The notes beneath the pieces were generated by a model that saw only the letters and a list, made by a program, of their open reading frames with translations, ran no database searches and was not told the origin of the DNA. DNA of 64,000 nucleotides from Pythium myriotylum (taxonomy: Eukaryota > Oomycota > Peronosporomycetes > Pythiales > Pythiaceae): positions 558,001 to 622,000 of the forward strand of contig JALJCQ010000009.1 in the NCBI GenBank assembly GCA_023091665.1, written 5' to 3'. Shown here one piece after another: positions 1 through 7,885 of this stretch. A program made the translations under genes and the position numbers. How positions within the stretch are numbered: position 1 is the first letter of the stretch; each line of letters begins with the position of its first letter.

Positions 1-1280
1 GCGCTAACATGGTCGTGACGGGAAATCCAGGCACAGGGAAGAGTCGCTTTTACCTCTATTGCATCTTTCAACTTCTATTGGGGCATCAAGCGGAAGTCAA
101 AGAGCTTGCTTCTTTTGATTTGGTGCTGAATTTCGGAAACAAATACCACAAGTTCCATGCTGAAAGCAGGGAGTTCATCAAGTTGAACGAAGCGGATGCT
201 CTTTCGATTCAAGATCAGCACCGTGTGCTTCGGCTCATCGAGGGAAAATCATCGGAACTTACCGGCTGGAAAGGAGTATCAATTCTATTTGCTTCCCCGG
301 GGCTGGATGGCATGAACGATTACGCAAAAGTTGACTCGTTCACGTACATCTTGCCAGTGTGGAGTCTGGAAGAGCTTCAAGATTACAACTCACTGCTTGA
401 TGATGATTTCAAACTATCGGAAGACGTTTTGATCTCGCGATACGACAAATTTGGTGGAATTCCAAGATTCATCTTCACTGCGACGGAGCTTGAGAATGAC
501 GAAGAACTTCAGAAGGCTATCGCTACATTCAGTGCGTTGGATATCATTTCATATGCCAAAAGCAATCATGCTGTGCGAGACGGAAATTACAGCCACCGCG
601 TTCTCGAGATGGTCCCGAGCAGAGTGGATTTTCGAGCAAAATTCCATCTTGATTTTTTGTCCAAGTACATTGCCGAGAAGATCGTTGCTAAAGTGGACGA
701 AGACAGTCTGCAAAGAGTATCGGAATTCGCAATTGCACACGCCAATGATGACTCAGGAAGTACATCCGTCGTTCGAGGCAAGATATACGAGATGCTCTGC
801 CACAGATGGTTCAATCTACACAAACAAGGACACCTACAGCTCCGTTCGTTGTGCTCGAAGGAGCGCATAGAGTTGATCGTTCCGGAAAATATGCCAATGG
901 TACGGTTCTCCACTCTCGATGAGATCCGTGCAGTTCCTCGACGCCTGACGTACTACCAGCCGACGTCAAGAACATTCGGTGCGTTGGATGCATTCATCTT
1001 GGATGGCAAGAACACCAGATGCTATGGTTTGCAGATGACCCTCAACCTGGATCATGGAATCAAAGCTGCACCATTGAGTAGCTTTTTGCTCTGGCTGAAC
1101 GGTATTGGTATCCCCACGTATCAGTTCTACTTTGGTTTCGTGGTTCCAAGCAACTTAGCGCCACACTATCGGAAGCAAACGATCAGAACCAAGACTAATG
1201 AAGTTCACCAGAGACCAGGAACGTTGGCGAGTGTGAAGCAGTATGTTGTTGCATTAGACGTGTTTGTTGGGAACATTTAA
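1..1280 (+). CDS. CRN effector, body A, 5' end outside window
   Basis: The first complete codon is at 3. The 425 visible residues match residues 205-629 of the complete A gene at 5074-6963, from just before the Walker A motif to the C-terminal VGNI. The header, and therefore its mosaic type, lies outside the window. The in-frame ATG at 9 is an internal methionine and not a start. Confidence 0.93.
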   Translation, partial: ANMVVTGNPGTGKSRFYLYCIFQLLLGHQAEVKELASFDLVLNFGNKYHKFHAESREFIKLNEADALSIQDQHRVLRLIEGKSSELTGWKGVSILFASPGLDGMNDYAKVDSFTYILPVWSLEELQDYNSLLDDDFKLSEDVLISRYDKFGGIPRFIFTATELENDEELQKAIATFSALDIISYAKSNHAVRDGNYSHRVLEMVPSRVDFRAKFHLDFLSKYIAEKIVAKVDEDSLQRVSEFAIAHANDDSGSTSVVRGKIYEMLCHRWFNLHKQGHLQLRSLCSKERIELIVPENMPMVRFSTLDEIRAVPRRLTYYQPTSRTFGALDAFILDGKNTRCYGLQMTLNLDHGIKAAPLSSFLLWLNGIGIPTYQFYFGFVVPSNLAPHYRKQTIRTKTNEVHQRPGTLASVKQYVVALDVFVGNI

Positions 1281-1714
1281 AGGGGTAATACAAGCTAGAG
1301 AGGATATAGAGGAAACAAAGTTGTTCCTATGTCCTTGCACTGTGTCCTCGAGACACTATTGTTGCGGCTGCTGCTGATTGTGCTCGATAGTGCTGATAAG
1401 ACAGAAATGATTCTCTCTGATAGCCTGTCTAAACCGATAGTGTCGAAATGGTAGCGATTTGCCTCCTAGCCTAAGCTACTTCTTGAACAATGTATGCATT
1501 CCCCAAAGTTCGTTGGTTCTGATCACCTCTATGATCTGATAACCTGCAGAACCGCGACAAGGACTCGACAGAAGTGAAGCACGATCTGTTTCTATGGGCA
1601 AAAGAAGCGCAAGCGCGCCATCTGCACGAGATCCGCAAAGTCGACAGAAGTTACAGCTAAAAAAAGGTTCCAGTTTCAGATGATGGAGGTTAAGACAAAA
1701 AAAAAGATTCTTTT
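1281..1714. other. 3' region of body-A CRN, no intact gene
   Basis: These 434 bp lie between the A stop and the stop of the convergent gene d. Two things stand out. First, an open stretch of 41 codons (1535-1660, +) has a protein-like composition (for example KHDLFLWAKEAQARHL) but no start codon. It is preceded by TGATAACCTGCAG, which resembles a branch point plus 3' splice site, so it may be a relic exon. Second, an A9 run followed by GATTCTTTTTT forms an A/T palindrome next to the d stop. On the - strand it gives a T-run that could end d transcripts. The five other copies differ only by single bases and by A9 versus A10. Confidence 0.6.
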
Positions 1715-2029
1715 TTAATTCTGTGTTGTAAATTCGTTCAGGTTTTCTTTCAATGATGGGCATTTATTCTTGATATATTCATTTTTACACATCCAATTGA
1801 AATATTGGGTATCGTTTTCAACAATCCACTTTACTGATTTGTTCTTATGTTTGCCCCACCGCATGATATAACTATCGTCTCCATCTTGGAACTTCCCTTG
1901 TAAAAAGCGTTTGATATCCGATTCTTCGGATTGTTGATTGTATAACCATCGACAGTATGACGCATCTTGATCATATACTTCCTCAAGAGCCTTTCCCTTG
2001 TATTTTCCGAACTCTAAAATAACGGACAT
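1715..2029 (-). CDS. d: small protein with two ExoX C-terminal-like repeats (giant-virus type)
   Basis: The 104-residue protein consists of two related repeats. The first, about residues 6-30, reads FGKYKGKALEEVYDQDASY followed by CRWL. The second, about residues 55-82, contains WGKHKNKSVKWIVENDTQYF followed by NWM. The pattern [FW]GK[YH]K.K...-V...D..Y..W[LM] is typical of the small domain at the C-terminus of exonuclease X-like proteins. Stand-alone copies of that domain are frequent in large DNA viruses, so binding of nucleic acid or another protein is possible, but no catalytic site is visible. It is convergent with the A gene upstream and divergent from the B gene downstream, sharing a 173-bp gap with it. 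The sequence is much richer in A+T than the CRN genes. Five further copies (7398, 13082, 18763, 29796, 35479) have identical translations. It could be an inactive remnant of an inserted virus. The ATG at 2029 is preceded by AT-rich, TATA-like DNA. Confidence 0.75.
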   Translation of the reverse strand: MSVILEFGKYKGKALEEVYDQDASYCRWLYNQQSEESDIKRFLQGKFQDGDDSYIMRWGKHKNKSVKWIVENDTQYFNWMCKNEYIKNKCPSLKENLNEFTTQN

Positions 2030-2202
2030 TTTTATGTGTAGTGTATGGTGTATCCCTATATACTACTTACTAATTTTATGTCAGAATTGAAAAAAAATAT
2101 CTATGTAATGGGTACGTCAAAAACCCAACTTTGGGTTGCACCGTTTGATTGGCTGAAATACGATTAGAGAGAACGTCCCTCACACAGAAGGCAATTGGAA
2201 AC
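2030..2202. promoter_or_regulatory. Divergent promoter region, gene d / CRN-B
   Basis: On the d side (- strand) lies TATATAGGGATACACC. On the CRN side, a block conserved before all CRN genes begins at 2108 (ATGGGTACGTCAAA). It contains AACCCAACTTTGGGTT at 2122-2137, a 16-bp inverted repeat with one mismatch, then an inverted CCAAT box (ATTGG, 2148-2152), and ends with GCAATTGGAAAC directly before the ATG at 2203. Near-identical regions precede the B genes at 7886, 13570, 19251, 30284, 35967 and 44197. The region at 24433-24604 is similar but has the perfect palindrome. Confidence 0.6.
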
Positions 2203-3984
2203 ATGGTGACGCTGTTCTGCGCGCTCGTCGGTGTGAAGGGGAACGCGTTCTCCATCGACATCGATGCGAGCAAGTCTGTGGACCACTTGAAGAAGGCCAT
2301 CAAGAAGGAGAAGGAGAACAAGATCAAGTGCGATGCAGATGAGCTCGAGCTGTTCCTCGCCAAGAAGGGCGACGACACGTGGCTCGAATCAAGCACAGAT
2401 GATGTGAAGAAGCTCAAGAAAGGGGAAAAGACTGCTCTAATCGAAGCGCTGACACACGAAGACAATGAACTGCAGGGAGAGTCTGGCCTTCAGAAGGTGT
2501 TGAAGGATATGCCTGAGCCGTCCACCGATCAAATCCACGTGTTGGTGGTGGTTCCCAAGCAGGAAACCATTCAAGCTGTTTCACAAGATGGTGTTTTCGA
2601 TCGCTGCAGTGATCAATTCTTCTCACAATTCACCAGGGTTGACGAAGTCAACAGTTGGCTCGAGTTTCCGTCGTTGCTGCCGCTAACGAAACGTCAAAAG
2701 CTCTACATTCGATCTTCGTACAAGTCGATCGCTGCTCAAGTTCTGTCAAATGCGGACCCAAGCATGGTCAAGTATGCAGTCATCACTGGCACGCCTGGCA
2801 TTGGAAAATCAGTGTTCGTCTACTATGTGATGTGGAGGTTGGTCAAGGATAAGAAACGGGTGTTGTTTCTCACTCCAGCACCACCAATCTACTTCGATGG
2901 CAGGTCGATGTTGATCTGCAATCAACTGCCTTTTGCTGGAAATCGCCATTTCTGGTCGGCCGATTTGTGGTGCCTCGTTGATTCAGTCGACCCAACTATG
3001 ATTCCTGGGCTCCCCATTCTTCATTGCTCGACTCTGCTCGTGAGTACACCGCGACGAGACTGCATTGGTGAATTCAAGAAGCTCGTACCGACTCCAGATG
3101 TGTTCTACATGCCACTGTGGACCAAGGAAGAGCTGGCGACAATTGCTTCACTGTATCCAACTGCGGCAGATGTGTGGGATAATCGATTTGAGTGCTTGGG
3201 TGGTGTACCTCGTCTGGTGATGCAAGACATTCAATCCGACCCAGAAGCTTTGCTGATTTCCGCATGCAGCAGTTGTTCTCTCGATGATTGCATTATGCTG
3301 GTGTCCATCTACTCGGAGATCAATTCGAAGACCAAGATCATTCAGGCGTTGATTCACATCCACAGTCAAGAACCATATCGAGAGTACAAAGTTGCGTACG
3401 CATCAGAACTGGCGATGCAAGTGATCGCTCGAACAAAGTGGCGATCCGATCGCACGAAGATGCAAAGCCTTTTGGGGTCGTGCGATGGAAACCCGCTCGC
3501 ACAATCGCTGTGCGGATACATCTTCGAGCCTCATGCGATGGATCTGTTGGAGCAAGGTGGGACTTTCGTGTGTCGGAGGCTGTTGTCTGGAGCTGAAATG
3601 CGAAAGCGCGACACAGCCAAACGCAAACGAGGCACCCCAGATAGTGAAGACGAAGAGACCATCGACATTCCACGTTCCTTGCAACCACGACAAACAGTGG
3701 ATCGTGTGAAAGTCGGTCAACTTGCAAATCAGCTGTACGTGCCACGGACATCGAACTATACTGCCATTGACGCGTGGATGCCGCACGTCGGTGGTTTTCA
3801 AATGACGGTGGGAAGGAAGCACGAGATCAAGGCCGGTGCGGCAGATGATCTGGGGAAACTGGGTGCCAACGGCAATCGGCTCTACTTCTTGCTTCCACCG
3901 CTATACTACCAGTCGTTCACGAAGAAGACACCACAAACCATCGAGCAGTTTGCGATACTGATACCTTATCCGGAAGTGGTTTAA
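2203..3984 (+). CDS. CRN (Crinkler) effector with P-loop NTPase and RHS-like C-terminus, body B
   Basis: Crinklers are oomycete host-targeted proteins, many of them acting in the nucleus of the invaded cell. This 593-aa protein has a CRN header with LELFLAKK at 48-55 (the LxLFLAK motif) and HVLVVVP at 112-118, where CRN headers normally end. Body B follows. It has Walker A GTPGIGKS at 196-203, a Walker B-like LWCLVDS at 255-261, STPRR near 281, the LGGVPR motif at 332-337 shared with body A, a basic nuclear-signal-like stretch KRDTAKRKR at 468-476 followed by acidic residues, and a tail with AIDAW (D523), FQMT (532-535) and H540. That tail matches the D...QMT...H pattern of RHS proteins, a degenerate PD-(D/E)XK-like fold. 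NTPase and DNA-acting roles are inferred from these families. The start is placed at the ATG matching the other CRN families; an upstream in-frame ATG at 2149 is not conserved. Header code: leader 1, helix KAIKKEKEN, motif KIKC-ELELFLA, turn KKG, tail QGES/PSTDQ. Residue 225 is Pro (FLTPAPP), shared only with the copy at 7886. Confidence 0.93.
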   Translation: MVTLFCALVGVKGNAFSIDIDASKSVDHLKKAIKKEKENKIKCDADELELFLAKKGDDTWLESSTDDVKKLKKGEKTALIEALTHEDNELQGESGLQKVLKDMPEPSTDQIHVLVVVPKQETIQAVSQDGVFDRCSDQFFSQFTRVDEVNSWLEFPSLLPLTKRQKLYIRSSYKSIAAQVLSNADPSMVKYAVITGTPGIGKSVFVYYVMWRLVKDKKRVLFLTPAPPIYFDGRSMLICNQLPFAGNRHFWSADLWCLVDSVDPTMIPGLPILHCSTLLVSTPRRDCIGEFKKLVPTPDVFYMPLWTKEELATIASLYPTAADVWDNRFECLGGVPRLVMQDIQSDPEALLISACSSCSLDDCIMLVSIYSEINSKTKIIQALIHIHSQEPYREYKVAYASELAMQVIARTKWRSDRTKMQSLLGSCDGNPLAQSLCGYIFEPHAMDLLEQGGTFVCRRLLSGAEMRKRDTAKRKRGTPDSEDEETIDIPRSLQPRQTVDRVKVGQLANQLYVPRTSNYTAIDAWMPHVGGFQMTVGRKHEIKAGAADDLGKLGANGNRLYFLLPPLYYQSFTKKTPQTIEQFAILIPYPEVV

Positions 3985-4276
3985 CACAATCTTCTTATCA
4001 TCCTTCATAACCTCTCGAACCCGTTAACGTCTGTTTGCCGTCGATTTGCCGTCGATTTGTTGCTGTAGTGCAGTTGGCCAAAGATTTGTATACTGATCAA
4101 TGGAAGGGCAGCACCTCAATTTCTCTATAACCTTGCAAACTCGCTCATTTGTGTGATTGATGTGTTGTATACAGATGGCTGGGACTTATCAAAAAAACTA
4201 AATCAACACAATCAACCTGACTTATTCAGAAATTTTTACGACTTGAATACAGAAGTTTCGCTTCGTTAATATAATT
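3985..4276. other. 3' region of body-B CRN
   Basis: These 292 bp carry no gene. An 11-bp direct repeat (TTTGCCGTCGA twice) lies near 4033-4058. The first part, ending in TATCAAAAAAACTAAAT, is present after all 12 B genes. After that point the sequence continues either into g (nine copies) or into d' (three copies), so this is a recombination or insertion boundary. Base differences such as GAACCCG here versus GAACTCG elsewhere, and GGGCAG versus GGACAG, mark individual copies. Confidence 0.6.
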
Positions 4277-4669
4277 ATGAATAGAATCAGACGTTATAGA
4301 GATACTGGAGTTAATGAAGTTGCTCCAAAAGATGATCATAGAATTGATGCGATAATGAAAGAATTGGAGTATCTTCGCTCTGAATTAGCTCAAAAAAAGG
4401 TTGAAACATCCATTTCAAAATACTTTAATGAAGAGATATTTACAAAAGATAGAGAAGATTTACTCAAGGATGGATTTGTTAGTAAGGGAGACTACCTCGA
4501 AATCCCATTAACAATATTGAATGCCAGATACAAACAATGGTGCATCGATACTGGACATAATCGTATGTTGCGTAAAGCAATCATTGAGAACATCCGAAAT
4601 GATAAAGTTGATGGAGTTGTGTTCAAATATTATGACGGATACGACAAAATACGTGTTTTTCCTAGTTAG
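4277..4669 (+). CDS. g: 130-aa AT-rich gene, possibly related to viral primase-helicase C-terminal domain
   Basis: I do not recognise this protein with certainty. Residues 1-45 are charged and probably helical. The second half contains DYLEIPLTILNARYKQWC, then a conserved-looking stretch of alternating helices and VFKYYDGYDKIRVF at the end. The layout (aromatic-rich helix with YKxWC, then a helix, then a beta wing) recalls the winged-helix-like C-terminal part of D5-type primase-helicases of large DNA viruses; this is a weak resemblance. The ATG follows TTCGTTAATATAATT, an AT-rich promoter-like stretch. The last 8 bp overlap the end of the convergent gene h. All nine copies in the array have identical translations. 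Codon and base composition is far more A+T-rich than the CRNs on either side, consistent with foreign origin. Confidence 0.65.
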   Translation: MNRIRRYRDTGVNEVAPKDDHRIDAIMKELEYLRSELAQKKVETSISKYFNEEIFTKDREDLLKDGFVSKGDYLEIPLTILNARYKQWCIDTGHNRMLRKAIIENIRNDKVDGVVFKYYDGYDKIRVFPS

Positions 4670-4919
4670 TGTGCTTTTCGTTGATATTCTGACACTGTAG
4701 GTTCCAGAGGAACCCGAGGCATCTCTGATGCCGGCTCTTGATAGCTGCACTAATTAAATCAATTTCCTTACAGAGCTGTATTATTTCAGATGCTGAATGC
4801 TTTTCTATTTTGGGGTACTCATATAAATCACTCAGTATTTCGGTATCTACCGGTTCATTGAGCTGGACGTCATCAACATAACCAGTATCATCGGTATCGG
4901 ATAGATACGTAATATCCAT
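4662..4919 (-). CDS. h: 85-aa acidic protein of unknown function
   Basis: I do not recognise this protein. The first half is strongly acidic (DITYLSDTDDTGYVDDVQLN and following), and the second half has a probable helix with KHSASEIIQLCKEIDLISAA. It has no signal peptide or membrane segment. It is tail-to-tail with g, with the two stop codons lying within the shared 8 bp CTAGTTAG. It is head-to-head with the next CRN gene across 154 bp. Its upstream DNA reads TTTATCTATATAGACAC on the coding strand. All nine copies have identical translations. It is part of the same AT-rich virus-like spacer as g. Confidence 0.6.
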   Translation of the reverse strand: MDITYLSDTDDTGYVDDVQLNEPVDTEILSDLYEYPKIEKHSASEIIQLCKEIDLISAAIKSRHQRCLGFLWNLQCQNINEKHTN

Positions 4920-5073
4920 GGTTTTGTGTCTATATAGATAAATATATTTTGTATCTCCAGTTGTTCAATCACCCAAATGGGTACGTCAAACACCCAACGT
5001 TGGGTTGCATCGTTTGATTGGCTGAAATACGAATAGGAAGAACGTCCCTCACTCTCAGAAAGCAATTGGAAAC
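4920..5073. promoter_or_regulatory. Divergent promoter region, gene h / CRN-A (type-A promoter)
   Basis: The CRN block starts at 4977. A short inverted repeat ACCCAAATGGGT (4971-4982) is followed by the perfect 14-bp palindrome ACCCAACGTTGGGT (4992-5005), then GATTGGCTGAAATACGAA, then CGTCCCTCACTCTCAG and GCAATTGGAAAC before the ATG. CTCACTCT fits the pyrimidine-rich initiator type described for oomycete promoters. The same region precedes 10757, 16441, 33155, 38838, 41712 and 47071. Confidence 0.6.
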
Positions 5074-6963
5074 ATGGTGACGCTGGTGTGTGCGCTCGCC
5101 GGTGTGAAGGGAAACGCGTTCGCAGTCGACATCGATGCGAGCAAGTTGGTGGACCACTTGAAGAAGGCCATCAAGAAGGAGAAGGAGAACGATCTCAAGG
5201 CGATCGATGCGGACAAGCTGCAGCTGTTCCTCACCAAGAAGGACGACGACACGTGGCTCGAATCAAGCACAGATGATGTGAAGAAGCTCAAGAAAGGGGA
5301 AAAGACTGCTCTAATCGAAGCGCTGACACACGAAGACAATGAACTTGATGGAGAGTTTGGCCTTGAGGAGGTTCTCGAGGGGATGCCAGAACCGAAAACC
5401 AAGCAAATCCACGTTTTGGTGGTGATTCCGTCGCATGACGTCGGTGGAAAGCGTGTTCGAGTAGATGAATGGTTCGTCGACGAAGCATTTTCTGTCCAAA
5501 AGAAGAAACGAAAACTGGATGAAGACGAAACTGACCAATTCACAAGGTATTTCAAGATGGCTGGGTTTCCACCGTTGGCACATCCGATGGAGAAGTACAC
5601 GAAGATTGTGGAACGAGATGCATATGCTGTGATTTTTGCAGAGCTAATGCGCAAGGTGAAGTTGTGCTTCGAAGCCAAATCAGGCGCTAACATGGTCGTG
5701 ACGGGAAATCCAGGCACAGGGAAGAGTCGCTTTTACCTCTATTGCATCTTTCAACTTCTATTGGGGCATCAAGCGGAAGTCAAAGAGCTTGCTTCTTTTG
5801 ATTTGGTGCTGAATTTCGGAAACAAATACCACAAGTTCCATGCTGAAAGCAGGGAGTTCATCAAGTTGAACGAAGCGGATGCTCTTTCGATTCAAGATCA
5901 GCACCGTGTGCTTCGGCTCATCGAGGGAAAATCATCGGAACTTACCGGCTGGAAAGGAGTATCAATTCTATTTGCTTCCCCGGGGCTGGATGGCATGAAC
6001 GATTACGCAAAAGTTGACTCGTTCACGTACATCTTGCCAGTGTGGAGTCTGGAAGAGCTTCAAGATTACAACTCACTGCTTGATGATGATTTCAAACTAT
6101 CGGAAGACGTTTTGATCTCGCGATACGACAAATTTGGTGGAATTCCAAGATTCATCTTCACTGCGACGGAGCTTGAGAATGACGAAGAACTTCAGAAGGC
6201 TATCGCTACATTCAGTGCGTTGGATATCATTTCATATGCCAAAAGCAATCATGCTGTGCGAGACGGAAATTACAGCCACCGCGTTCTCGAGATGGTCCCG
6301 AGCAGAGTGGATTTTCGAGCAAAATTCCATCTTGATTTTTTGTCCAAGTACATTGCCGAGAAGATCGTTGCTAAAGTGGACGAAGACAGTCTGCAAAGAG
6401 TATCGGAATTCGCAATTGCACACGCCAATGATGACTCAGGAAGTACATCCGTCGTTCGAGGCAAGATATACGAGATGCTCTGCCACAGATGGTTCAATCT
6501 ACACAAACAAGGACACCTACAGCTCCGTTCGTTGTGCTCGAAGGAGCGCATAGAGTTGATCGTTCCGGAAAATATGCCAATGGTACGGTTCTCCACTCTC
6601 GATGAGATCCGTGCAGTTCCTCGACGCCTGACGTACTACCAGCCGACGTCAAGAACATTCGGTGCGTTGGATGCATTCATCTTGGATGGCAAGAACACCA
6701 GATGCTATGGTTTGCAGATGACCCTCAACCTGGATCATGGAATCAAAGCTGCACCATTGAGTAGCTTTTTGCTCTGGCTGAACGGTATTGGTATCCCCAC
6801 GTATCAGTTCTACTTTGGTTTCGTGGTTCCAAGCAACTTAGCGCCACACTATCGGAAGCAAACGATCAGAACCAAGACTAATGAAGTTCACCAGAGACCA
6901 GGAACGTTGGCGAGTGTGAAGCAGTATGTTGTTGCATTAGACGTGTTTGTTGGGAACATTTAA
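5074..6963 (+). CDS. CRN (Crinkler) effector with P-loop NTPase and RHS-like C-terminus, body A
   Basis: This 629-aa protein has a CRN header with LQLFLTK at 49-55 and HVLVVIP at 113-119, then body A. A basic nuclear-signal-like KKKRK lies at 143-147 with acidic residues after it. Walker A GNPGTGKS is at 211-218. WSLEELQDY at about 324-332 and FGGIPRF at 354-360 correspond to motifs placed the same way in body B. The C-terminal region has YYQPTSRTFGALDAF (D533), LQMT at 547-550 and H555, the D...QMT...H pattern of RHS proteins and NTPase-nuclease CRNs. The usual E/D-x-K of PD-(D/E)XK enzymes is not evident, so nuclease activity is uncertain. No clear secretion signal can be read by eye, as is common for CRNs. 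This header is unique in the window: leader 2 (MVTLVC), helix KAIKKEKEN, motif DLKA-LQLFL, turn TKKD, tail DGEF/PKTKQ. Confidence 0.93.
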   Translation: MVTLVCALAGVKGNAFAVDIDASKLVDHLKKAIKKEKENDLKAIDADKLQLFLTKKDDDTWLESSTDDVKKLKKGEKTALIEALTHEDNELDGEFGLEEVLEGMPEPKTKQIHVLVVIPSHDVGGKRVRVDEWFVDEAFSVQKKKRKLDEDETDQFTRYFKMAGFPPLAHPMEKYTKIVERDAYAVIFAELMRKVKLCFEAKSGANMVVTGNPGTGKSRFYLYCIFQLLLGHQAEVKELASFDLVLNFGNKYHKFHAESREFIKLNEADALSIQDQHRVLRLIEGKSSELTGWKGVSILFASPGLDGMNDYAKVDSFTYILPVWSLEELQDYNSLLDDDFKLSEDVLISRYDKFGGIPRFIFTATELENDEELQKAIATFSALDIISYAKSNHAVRDGNYSHRVLEMVPSRVDFRAKFHLDFLSKYIAEKIVAKVDEDSLQRVSEFAIAHANDDSGSTSVVRGKIYEMLCHRWFNLHKQGHLQLRSLCSKERIELIVPENMPMVRFSTLDEIRAVPRRLTYYQPTSRTFGALDAFILDGKNTRCYGLQMTLNLDHGIKAAPLSSFLLWLNGIGIPTYQFYFGFVVPSNLAPHYRKQTIRTKTNEVHQRPGTLASVKQYVVALDVFVGNI

Positions 6964-7397
6964 AGGGGTAATACAAGCTAGAGAGGATATAGAGGAAACA
7001 AAGTTGTTCCTATGTCCTTGCACTGTGTCCTCGAGACACTATTGTTGCGGCTGCTGCTGATTGTGCTCGATAGTGCTGATAAGACAGAAATGATTCTCTC
7101 TGATAGCCTGTCTAAACCGATAGTGTCGAAATGGTAGCGATTTGCCTCCTAGCCTAAGCTACTTCTTGAACAATGTATGCATTCCCCAAAGTTCGTTGGT
7201 TCTGATCACCTCTATGATCTGATAACCTGCAGAACCGCGACAAGGACTCGACAGAAGTGAAGCACGATCTGTTTCTATGGGCAAAAGAAGCGCAAGCGCG
7301 CCATCTGCACGAGATCCGCAAAGTCGACAGAAGTTACAGCTAAAAAAAGGTTCCAGTTTCAGATGATGGAGGTTAAGACAAAAAAAAAGATTCTTTT
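6964..7397. other. 3' region of body-A CRN, second copy
   Basis: No intact gene is visible. It is nearly identical to 1281-1714, with an A9 run near the d stop. Confidence 0.6.
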
Positions 7398-7712
7398 TTA
7401 ATTCTGTGTTGTAAATTCGTTCAGGTTTTCTTTCAATGATGGGCATTTATTCTTGATATATTCATTTTTACACATCCAATTGAAATATTGGGTATCGTTT
7501 TCAACAATCCACTTTACTGATTTGTTCTTATGTTTGCCCCACCGCATGATATAACTATCGTCTCCATCTTGGAACTTCCCTTGTAAAAAGCGTTTGATAT
7601 CCGATTCTTCGGATTGTTGATTGTATAACCATCGACAGTATGACGCATCTTGATCATATACTTCCTCAAGAGCCTTTCCCTTGTATTTTCCGAACTCTAA
7701 AATAACGGACAT
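7398..7712 (-). CDS. d: ExoX C-terminal-like repeat protein, copy 2
   Basis: The translation is identical to the copy at 1715-2029. It lies between the body-A gene ending at 6963 and the body-B gene starting at 7886. Confidence 0.75.
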   Translation of the reverse strand: MSVILEFGKYKGKALEEVYDQDASYCRWLYNQQSEESDIKRFLQGKFQDGDDSYIMRWGKHKNKSVKWIVENDTQYFNWMCKNEYIKNKCPSLKENLNEFTTQN

Positions 7713-7885
7713 TTTTATGTGTAGTGTATGGTGTATCCCTATATACTACTTACTAATTTTATGTCAGAATTGAAAAAAAATATCTATGTAATGGGTACGT
7801 CAAAAACCCAACTTTGGGTTGCACCGTTTGATTGGCTGAAATACGATTAGAGAGAACGTCCCTCACACAGAAGGCAATTGGAAAC

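Noticed and set aside
451..870. 139-aa + frame and several 60-140 aa - strand frames repeated inside CRN bodies
   Set aside because: Other-frame shadows of the CRN coding sequence; they repeat only because the CRN does.
1476..1763. 95-aa open frame on the - strand overlapping d
   Set aside because: It crosses the A9/A10 homopolymer and is open only in units 1, 2 and 6; it has no recognisable features and overlaps a better gene.
2149..2202. Upstream ATG giving 18 extra residues on leader-1 CRN proteins
   Set aside because: It exists only with type-B promoter DNA; type-A promoters have a stop there, and all three leaders align from the MVT/MVK methionine. It also lies in the conserved promoter block.
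2076..2465. Ser-rich 94-220 aa frames antisense to CRN headers
   Set aside because: Their composition follows from reading Lys/Glu/Asp codons backwards; no start context or motif.
4847..5065. 72-aa and 62-aa - strand frames across the h/CRN promoter
   Set aside because: They overlap gene h or the conserved promoter and vary with promoter type.
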